Shown here piece by piece: positions 57,884 to 64,000 of a stretch of 64,000 nt of DNA (position 1 is its first letter; every line of letters starts with the position of its first letter). The stretch is from Arthrobacter sp042667405. Lineage in GTDB: Bacteria > Actinomycetota > Actinomycetes > Actinomycetales > Micrococcaceae. The notes below the pieces were generated by a model. It saw only the letters and a list, made by a program, of their open reading frames with translations, had not been told where the DNA came from and did no database searches. The translations under genes were made by a program, and so were the position numbers. The stretch lies in NCBI RefSeq assembly GCF_042667405.1, contig NZ_JBHVAL010000006.1, positions 144,546 to 208,545 on the forward strand, read 5' to 3'.

Positions 57884-58506
57884 GCGGCGCCGCGCCAGCC
57901 CGCCACGAGCACCGAGCGCAGGTAGTCGTAGCGGAAATCGTTGATGTTGCTGACGTCCGAGAGGGCCGCGATTCTCTGGGGAAGTGCCGTGCCGGTGAGT
58001 GCGCCAACCCCGAACATGTAGGCCCATTCATGGAATCCCGGCGGCTTGTTGGGCAGGGCCTTGCGCATCACTTGAATGAAGTCCCGCGCCATGGGATCGA
58101 AGTATTCGGCCAGGATGCCGCGTTCGTGGGCGCCCGGATCGGAAGCCTCGCGGAGAACGAGCCGGGCGAACAGCTTCCCGTCTTCAGTTTCCTGGGCCTT
58201 CAGGGTGGGCATGAGGAATGCGTCAACAATGCGCTCGACGGCGTCACCCGCCGAGGTCTCGACGGCCAGGACCTGCCGGCGCCGTTCCTCGTTGAGGTGC
58301 TGGTAACGGGCGAAGACCGCCCTGTAGAGCTCCAACTTGGTGGCGAAATGGTAGATGACCAACGGTGCGGTGGTCCCGGTTTCCTCGGCGACCGCCCGCA
58401 TGGTGGTGGCCTCGAAGCCCCGGTCGGCGAACATCTTCACCGCGACGTCGATGATTTGCTCCCGACGGCGAGTTCCTGCCGTATTCCCCTGTACTTCTGT
58501 GGACAT
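57874..58506 (-). CDS. TetR-family regulator of the MFS/cyclase/FAH operon
   Basis: A 210-residue repressor. The HTH is RREQIIDVAVKMFADRGFEATTMRAVAEETGTTAPLVIYHFATKLELY, with a helical ligand domain. It is divergent from the catabolic operon, where direct repeats overlap the promoter. The last codons and the stop come from the 68-bp palindromic repeat. Confidence 0.92.
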   Translation of the reverse strand: MSTEVQGNTAGTRRREQIIDVAVKMFADRGFEATTMRAVAEETGTTAPLVIYHFATKLELYRAVFARYQHLNEERRRQVLAVETSAGDAVERIVDAFLMPTLKAQETEDGKLFARLVLREASDPGAHERGILAEYFDPMARDFIQVMRKALPNKPPGFHEWAYMFGVGALTGTALPQRIAALSDVSNINDFRYDYLRSVLVAGWRGAAPK

Positions 58507-58540
58507 GGGTTCCAGCCTATAGCTCCCTGAGTGATAACCG

Positions 58541-58596
58541 TTGACACAAACTGAATGGGTGTATAAATTCTATCCCACAAGAAACTGAACGAGTGT
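58541..58596 (+). promoter_or_regulatory. Promoter and direct repeats of the MFS/cyclase/FAH operon
   Basis: TTGACA (58541-58546) and TAAATT (58564-58569) are 17 bp apart. AAACTGAATGGGTGT (58548-58562) and AAACTGAACGAGTGT (58582-58596) are direct repeats (13 of 15 identical), one inside the promoter spacer and one after the -10. They are candidate TetR sites. Confidence 0.65.
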
Positions 58597-58649
58597 CAAA
58601 GTTCTGTTTCGCTTCGGGCAACGTCGCCCGCTTCAGAAGGGATTTCCAC

Positions 58650-59885
58650 ATGAAACGTGGAACCAAATGGTTCATCCTCATTGGGTCATTCGTCATCTAC
58701 CTCTTCGATGCCCTCGAAATTGCGGTGCTTTCCTTCGCACTCCCGGCCATCAGCAAGGAATTGGCGCTCACTCCGTTGGCGGGCGGACTGCTGGCCACGG
58801 CAACGCTGCTTGGCATGGGCTGCTCCAGCGTGATCACAGGATGGCTGGCCGATAACCGGGGGCGCCGACTCGCGCTCATCGTGTCCATGGTGGTGTTCGT
58901 CGTCCTGACCTCCGCGCTGTTTGTCGTGCCCAACTATGGCATCTTCGTGGCGCTCCGTTTCCTGGCGGGCATTGGCCTTGGGGGAGTCTGGTCGGTCCTG
59001 TCCACGTACATCGTTGAAACCTGGCCGGCGCAGCAGCGCGGACGGGCGGTGGCTTTCGTGCTTGCCGCGTACCCGCTCGGCGGCGCCAGTGCGGCCTTGA
59101 TCGCAGGCGTCTTCATGCCCGACTGGCGGATGCTCTTCCTGGTCACGGGGCTGTCCGCACTTCTGCCCCTGTTGATGGTGGTGTTCTTCTTTCCCGAGTC
59201 CAAGGCCTGGCTGGAAGAGCGCGCGGGGCAGCAGGCGTCCACCGTTACCGTCAAAGAACTGTTCACTGGCAGCTATCGGCGCCGCACGATCTTCGCCACC
59301 CTGGTTGCAGTCTGCGCCTTCGTCGGCTTTTACGGTGCATCAACGTGGATGCCCAGCTACCTGGCGACAGAGCGCGGCCTCGATCCCCGGCAGGTCAGCC
59401 TGTTCATGACCATCCTGAACCTGGGTATGTTCGCCGGGTACATCGTGTTCGGCTGGATCGCGGACAGGATCGGCCGCCGCAACGCCATCATGCTCTCGCT
59501 GGCCGGCACCGGATTGTTGATGCCCCTGTATGGACTGGTCACCAACCAGGCCGTCCTGCTGTGGATGGGCCCGCTGTACGCGTTCTTCATGACGTTCGCC
59601 GGCCTGTTCGGCTCCTACCTCGGGGAGCTGTACCCCACCAGGATCCGCACAACCGGCGCCGGATTCTGCTTCAACATCGGGCGCGGCGTCGCGGCCTTTG
59701 CCCCTCTGGCCATGGGCGGAATCGCCGCGTCCTGGGGATTCTCTTCGGGGCTCATTCTCTCCGGCGCCGTCTTCCTGGCAGGTGGCGCTCTCATGCTCTT
59801 CCTGCCCCATACCCACCGCGGCTCCTCTGCGGAACACGCGGCAACCGACCCCTACCTTCAGAAAGAATCCATCAACAATGCCTGA
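58650..59885 (+). CDS. MFS transporter, aromatic acid/sugar-acid symporter group
   Basis: A 411-residue permease with 12 predicted helices. GWLADNRGRRLAL and GWIADRIGRRNA are the two inter-helix D-x-x-G-R-R motifs of the family. ATG 58650 has AGAAGGGA upstream; a longer frame from 58593 is unlikely. The end overlaps the cyclase gene by 8 bases. It probably imports the compound the two following enzymes degrade. Confidence 0.92.
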   Translation: MKRGTKWFILIGSFVIYLFDALEIAVLSFALPAISKELALTPLAGGLLATATLLGMGCSSVITGWLADNRGRRLALIVSMVVFVVLTSALFVVPNYGIFVALRFLAGIGLGGVWSVLSTYIVETWPAQQRGRAVAFVLAAYPLGGASAALIAGVFMPDWRMLFLVTGLSALLPLLMVVFFFPESKAWLEERAGQQASTVTVKELFTGSYRRRTIFATLVAVCAFVGFYGASTWMPSYLATERGLDPRQVSLFMTILNLGMFAGYIVFGWIADRIGRRNAIMLSLAGTGLLMPLYGLVTNQAVLLWMGPLYAFFMTFAGLFGSYLGELYPTRIRTTGAGFCFNIGRGVAAFAPLAMGGIAASWGFSSGLILSGAVFLAGGALMLFLPHTHRGSSAEHAATDPYLQKESINNA

Positions 59886-60663
59886 CCTTATAGACCTGTC
59901 CGTCAGTCTCCGCGGGGGAATCGCCTCGGATCCGCCGGGTATGACGCCCGAGATCGAATATTTCACCCATCGGGAAACCGCCAAGGACCTGGTGTCCTAT
60001 TTCCCCGGGATGAATGAGGCGGATCTGCCGGGGGCGGAAGGCTGGGCCATTGAGCGCATCAATGCCACCACCCATACCGGTACGCATCTGGACGCTCCGT
60101 ATCACTACGCCTCCACCATGGACGGGGGAGCGCGCGCCATCACCATCGATGAGGTTCCCTTGGAATGGTGCTTCGGCCGCGGAGTGAAGCTCGACTTCCG
60201 CCACTTCGATGATGGCTACGTCGCCACGGCCGACGACGTCGAGGCTGAACTGTCGCGGGTGGGGCACCAGCTCCAGCCGGGAGACATCGTGGTGGTCAAC
60301 ACCGCGGCCGGCGCGCGGTACGGCTTCGATGACTACCTCAGCAAAGGCTGCGGGATGGGACGCGAAGCTACCCTCTACCTCACCAGCCGTGGCGTCCGCG
60401 TCACCGGCACCGATGCCTGGAGCTGGGACGCTCCCTTCATCCACACGGCCAAGCGCTACGTGGAAACCGGGGACAACGCGCTGATCTGGGAAGGCCATAA
60501 GGCCGGGATGGAGATCGGCTACTGCCACATCGAGAAACTGCACAACCTTGAGGCTTTGCCTGCCACGGGGTTCCAGGTCTCGTGTTTCCCGGTGAAAATC
60601 CACGGAGCCTCCGCCGGGTGGACGCGCGCAGTTGCGATTCTGGATTCGGAGGCGGGCAAATGA
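59878..60663 (+). CDS. Cyclase-family metal-dependent hydrolase
   Basis: A 261-residue enzyme of the cyclase/kynurenine formamidase/isatin hydrolase family. The metal motif HTGTHLDAPYH is present, with later GYCHIEKLHNL and a C-terminal FPVKI typical of the fold. ATG 59878 overlaps the MFS stop. Its stop overlaps the FAH-type start as ATGA. It likely opens or hydrolyses a cyclic amide or lactone. The substrate is unknown. Confidence 0.9.
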   Translation: MPDLIDLSVSLRGGIASDPPGMTPEIEYFTHRETAKDLVSYFPGMNEADLPGAEGWAIERINATTHTGTHLDAPYHYASTMDGGARAITIDEVPLEWCFGRGVKLDFRHFDDGYVATADDVEAELSRVGHQLQPGDIVVVNTAAGARYGFDDYLSKGCGMGREATLYLTSRGVRVTGTDAWSWDAPFIHTAKRYVETGDNALIWEGHKAGMEIGYCHIEKLHNLEALPATGFQVSCFPVKIHGASAGWTRAVAILDSEAGK

Positions 60664-61616
60664 AGTTCTTCCGCTTAATGCTCGACGGCGTTCCCCGCCT
60701 TGGGCTGGCCAATCCGGACTTGGTCTCTGGCCGGCTATATCCGGCAGGGCTGGACGCGTTTGGGGTGATCTCCCTTCCCGGGATTGCCGCCGACGGTGAC
60801 TTTGTGGATTTTGCCGGCGTTGAGCTTCTGCCGCCCATTGAGGTCGCCACCATCCGGGACTTCATCACCTTCGAGCAGCACACGGAGGGGGCCTTGCGCT
60901 CAGTAGCCCCGGAGAAGGGTGTCCCGGACGCCTGGTACCAGGCGCCGTCGTTCTATTTCACCAATCCGCATGCGGCGACAGGCCACAACGCAATTGTTCC
61001 CATGGCGCCGGGTTCCCGACAGTTCGACTTTGAGTTGGAGGTCGCGGCAGTCATAGGCACGGACGGCTTCAACCTCTCTGTGGCCGAGGCGGAAAAGCAC
61101 ATCGCCGGTTACATGATCCTCAATGACTGGTCGGCCCGGGATGTGCAGCGTGAAGAAATGACCGTGGGCCTGGGACCAGCCAAAGGCAAGGACACAGCGA
61201 CATCCCTGGGGCCGCTGTTCGTCACGAAGGACGAGCTCGAAGATGTTGCCTCGGACGGGTTCCTGGATCTGACCATGAGCGTCTCCGTGAACGGCAAGGT
61301 CCTTGCCACGGATTCACTGGCCAACATGGCCTGGAACTTTGCCGAGTTGGTGTCTTATGCCAGCCGGGGAACCTGGGTTCGTCGCGGCGACATCCTGGGG
61401 TCCGGAACCAGTGGCGGAGGTTGCCTGGCCGAGTTCTGGGGTTGGTACGGAGCCGAGGCGCCTCCGGCGTTGGAGCGGGACGATGTCGTAAGCCTGACGG
61501 TGGAGAGACTCGGAACGCTCACCAATCTTGTGGGCGGCGCTGCTCCGGTTCACGACATTCCGAGGGCCCGGAGGCGTTCCTACGTCCCGCCGATGCCCTT
61601 CGCCCCGGGCATCTAG
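60660..61616 (+). CDS. Fumarylacetoacetate hydrolase-family enzyme
   Basis: A 318-residue enzyme with a C-terminal FAH domain. DFELEVAAVIG has the metal Glu, IAGYMILNDWSARDVQ the Asp, and GSGTSGGGC the substrate turn. The family cleaves C-C bonds of diketo acids or decarboxylates them in aromatic pathways. It is the last gene of the TetR-controlled operon and overlaps the cyclase gene. Isatin or another aromatic ring product is possible but unproven. Confidence 0.92.
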   Translation: MKFFRLMLDGVPRLGLANPDLVSGRLYPAGLDAFGVISLPGIAADGDFVDFAGVELLPPIEVATIRDFITFEQHTEGALRSVAPEKGVPDAWYQAPSFYFTNPHAATGHNAIVPMAPGSRQFDFELEVAAVIGTDGFNLSVAEAEKHIAGYMILNDWSARDVQREEMTVGLGPAKGKDTATSLGPLFVTKDELEDVASDGFLDLTMSVSVNGKVLATDSLANMAWNFAELVSYASRGTWVRRGDILGSGTSGGGCLAEFWGWYGAEAPPALERDDVVSLTVERLGTLTNLVGGAAPVHDIPRARRRSYVPPMPFAPGI

Positions 61617-61626
61617 CCCCACCCTC

Positions 61627-61694
61627 ACCCAACTGAGTCGCAGTAAACGTCGTACTGAGCCCTCAGTACGACGTTTACTGCGACCTACTTGGGT
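61627..61694. repeat. 68-bp palindromic element, copy 2
   Basis: A perfect 23-bp stem (61637-61659 with 61662-61684) and 2-nt loop, inside the outer arms ACCCAA and TTGGGT with bulge CTGA/CTAC. It shares length and ends with the element at 57816, but the inner sequence differs. It lies after the FAH-type gene. Confidence 0.85.
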
Positions 61695-61707
61695 TTTGGG
61701 GAAACAA

Positions 61708-61739
61708 AAGACCCGCACCGGCGAACCGGTGCGGGTCTT
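61708..61739 (-). terminator. Terminator of tRNA-Arg
   Basis: AAGACCCGCACCGG and CCGGTGCGGGTCTT form a perfect 14-bp stem with a 4-nt loop. On the minus strand TTTTGTTT follows. Confidence 0.9.
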
Positions 61740-61745
61740 CATCTG

Positions 61746-61819
<74 letters not shown>

Positions 61820-62103
61820 ATTTCGCGTGATTCTCGGCGGTCTGTTTCTCTGACCCCCTCGAACCTCAATAAACTTTACAGAAGTTCATGTGAAGTTCCA
61901 AATCGAAAAGCTGTAATCTGCGCAACTAGACCGGTCTACGTGACCTTAGTCACTTAAAATCGCCCTTCCGAAAACGAGAACCTTGAATTCTAGGGATTTT
62001 TACTTTTCAGCCAGCTGGATGTCCGATGTCTGACAGCGGAATGGTCTGGTCCGCGCCCCCTATCGTTTAGGACACACCACTGAACCCGAGGAAGGGAACC
62101 GCA

Positions 62104-63930
62104 ATGGGCGATCTGGCGCGACTGCCGCTGCTTGAGAAGGCACCTACTACGCATGCACGCCTGCTGGCCTGGGTTGAGGAAGTTGCCGAGCTGACCCAGC
62201 CTGACCGCATCCACTGGGTTGATGGCAGCGAGGCAGAAAACAAGAAGCTCACCGACGAACTCGTCGAAGCCGGCACGCTGAAGCGACTCAACCCGGAAAC
62301 CTTCCCGAATTCCTTCGCTGCGTTCTCCGACCCCGCTGATGTCGCCCGTGTTGAAGAGCAGACCTTCATCTGCTCCGAGAACGAACGCGACGCAGGCTTC
62401 ACCAACAACTGGATGGCTCCGGCCGAGATGAAGCAGAAGCTGCGCGGACTCTTCGCCGGTTCCATGCGCGGCCGCACCATGTACGTCATCCCGTTCGTCA
62501 TGGGCCACCTCGATGCAGAAGACCCCAAGTTCGGCGTTGAGATCACCGACTCCGCCTACGTCGTAGCCTCCATGCGCATCATGGCCCGCATCGGCACGGA
62601 CGTCCTGGACCGCATCACCGCGACCGACGCTTTCTTCGTTCCGGCCCTCCACTCGCTGGGCGCGCCGCTGGAACCCGGCCAGGCCGACGTCGCATGGCCT
62701 TGCAACCCGGACAAGTGGATCGTCCACTTCCCCGAAGAGCGCTCCATCTGGTCCTTCGGCTCCGGCTACGGCGGCAACGCCCTGCTGGGCAAGAAGTGCT
62801 ACGCCCTTCGCATCGCCTCCGTCATGGCACGCGATGAGGGCTGGCTCGCCGAGCACATGCTCATCCTGAAGCTGACCTCCCCCGAGCAGAAGACCTACTA
62901 CGTCTCCGCTGCGTTCCCGTCCGCCTGCGGCAAGACCAACCTTGCGCTGCTCGACCCCACCATCAAGGGTTGGAAGGTCGAGACCCTTGGTGACGACATC
63001 ACTTGGATGCGCTTTGGCAAGGAAGGCGAACTCCGCGCCGTCAACCCCGAAGCCGGCCTGTTCGGCGTCGCTCCCGGCACCGGTTGGGGCACCAACCCCA
63101 ACGCCATGCGCGCCATTGCCAAGGGCAACAGCATCTTCACCAACGTTGCACTGACCGACGACGGTGGCGTCTGGTGGGAAGGCATGACGGAGGAAACTCC
63201 GGCGCACCTGACCGACTGGCGCGGCGAGTCCTGGACTCCGGACTCCGACACGCCTGCGGCCCACCCGAACTCCCGCTTCTGCACACCGATCGACCAGATC
63301 GACATGCTGGCCGAGGAGTACTTCAGCCCTGAAGGCGTGGAGCTCTCCGCCATCCTCTTCGGTGGCCGCCGCAAGACCACCATCCCGCTGGTCACCGAGG
63401 CCCGCAGCTGGTCCAACGGTATTTTCATGGGTTCCACGCTGTCCTCGGAAACCACGGCTGCCGCCGCCGGCGCCGTCGGTGTCGTCCGCCGCGACCCCAT
63501 GGCCATGCTGCCGTTCATCGGCTACGACGCAGGTGACTACCTGAACCACTGGGTCAACCTGTCGGCCAAGGGCAACCCGGAACGCCTGCCGAAGATCTTC
63601 CTGGTCAACTGGTTCCGCCGCACCCCCGAGGGTGGCTTCGCCTGGCCCGGATTCGGCGACAACGCCCGCGTGCTCAAGTGGGCCATCGAACGCCTCGAAG
63701 GCAAGGCCGACGCCGTGGAGACCCCGATCGGTTTCGTTCCGACCGGTGAATCCATCGACCTTGAGGGCCTGGACATGACCCCCGCTGAGGTTGAATCCGC
63801 AGTTCGCGTCGACGCCGACGAATGGTCAACCGAGCTGGCATCCATCGAGGAATGGTTCGCCAACTTTGGCGAGTCCCTCCCGGCGGCTCTCCAGTCCGAA
63901 CTGGACGGTCTCAAGACCCGTCTGGGCTAG
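62104..63930 (+). CDS. pckG: Phosphoenolpyruvate carboxykinase (GTP)
   Basis: A 608-residue GTP-dependent PEP carboxykinase, the first step of gluconeogenesis from oxaloacetate. The P-loop FPSACGKTN lies at 271-279 with the reactive Cys275. FGGRRKTTIPLV and FLVNWFRR are the other family motifs. The length is typical. ATG 62104 follows GAGGAAGGGA. It has its own leader downstream of tRNA-Arg. Confidence 0.97.
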   Translation: MGDLARLPLLEKAPTTHARLLAWVEEVAELTQPDRIHWVDGSEAENKKLTDELVEAGTLKRLNPETFPNSFAAFSDPADVARVEEQTFICSENERDAGFTNNWMAPAEMKQKLRGLFAGSMRGRTMYVIPFVMGHLDAEDPKFGVEITDSAYVVASMRIMARIGTDVLDRITATDAFFVPALHSLGAPLEPGQADVAWPCNPDKWIVHFPEERSIWSFGSGYGGNALLGKKCYALRIASVMARDEGWLAEHMLILKLTSPEQKTYYVSAAFPSACGKTNLALLDPTIKGWKVETLGDDITWMRFGKEGELRAVNPEAGLFGVAPGTGWGTNPNAMRAIAKGNSIFTNVALTDDGGVWWEGMTEETPAHLTDWRGESWTPDSDTPAAHPNSRFCTPIDQIDMLAEEYFSPEGVELSAILFGGRRKTTIPLVTEARSWSNGIFMGSTLSSETTAAAAGAVGVVRRDPMAMLPFIGYDAGDYLNHWVNLSAKGNPERLPKIFLVNWFRRTPEGGFAWPGFGDNARVLKWAIERLEGKADAVETPIGFVPTGESIDLEGLDMTPAEVESAVRVDADEWSTELASIEEWFANFGESLPAALQSELDGLKTRLG

Positions 63931-63934
63931 ACCC

Positions 63935-64000
63935 CTTAGGAACAACGGCGTTCCTAAGTGCACGACGGCGGCCCGTCACCTTTCGCTTGAAAGGTGACGG
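63935..64000. terminator. Two hairpins after pckG
   Basis: CTTAGGAAC (63935-63943) pairs with GTTCCTAAG (63950-63958). CCGTCACCTTTC (63973-63984) pairs with GAAAGGTGACGG (63989-64000), perfect to the window edge. The second is probably the pckG terminator; any T-run lies outside the window. Confidence 0.7.

Noticed and set aside
61990..63549. A 519-codon minus-strand open frame
   Set aside because: It is antisense to pckG, which is certain from its motifs.

Overview
The window looks like a chromosomal segment of a high-GC actinobacterium of the Micrococcaceae, most likely Arthrobacter or Paenarthrobacter. This is inferred from base composition, frequent GTG starts, ATGA-type overlaps, and actinobacterial markers: Lhr next to Nei, a YcnI/DUF1775 protein, a GTP-dependent PEP carboxykinase and a c-di-AMP riboswitch on a cell-wall hydrolase. 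No database search was possible, so every product name is a family call from motifs and context.

Layout. 1-6.5 kb: a LacI-type regulator with two palindromic operators, then a beta-glucan-like locus (BcsA-like GT2, STAS protein, GH26) divergent from a secreted GH16-ricin glucanase. 6.8-15.5 kb: nei and lhr (DNA repair), a DUF4232 lipoprotein, a YcnI copper-type protein with a membrane partner, and an SRPBCC protein. 15.7-16.3 kb: hipB with a frameshifted, truncated hipA. 16.36-26.57 kb: a 10.2 kb integrated element between 30-bp direct repeats in the 3' end of tRNA-Ser(CGA). It has an integrase, a repressor, two excisionase-like proteins, a RepA-like ATPase, a chain of overlapping very small genes and a tail tape-measure protein, but no capsid, portal or terminase gene. 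It looks like a phage satellite or a strongly reduced prophage.

26.7-33 kb: a three-gene MDR dehydrogenase / divergent pterin-synthase-fold / glycosyltransferase operon, tadA and upp back to back, then VOC, HAD and PLP-decarboxylase genes and a decayed MerR gene. 34-39.7 kb: a transglycosylase-like protein behind a ydaO riboswitch, a PhoPR-like two-component system with a tandem binding box, an orphan winged-helix regulator and SixA. 39.7-47.5 kb: a LysR/EamA pair, a TetR / YhgE-Pip / degenerate-ATPase operon and a disulfide reductase-like flavoprotein. 47.6-57.8 kb: a sulfurtransferase, then a sialic-acid-type catabolic operon (NanE, NanK, NanA and a peptide-class ABC importer with a fused permease-ATPase) under a divergent GntR regulator with two operators. 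57.9-64 kb: a TetR-controlled MFS / cyclase / FAH-type catabolic operon, tRNA-Arg(ACG) and pckG.

Two families of fixed-length palindromes lie between genes from 41 to 62 kb: four copies of a 63-bp element with a constant 21-nt loop, and two copies of a 68-bp element. They and the 10.2 kb element are the most unusual structures in the window.
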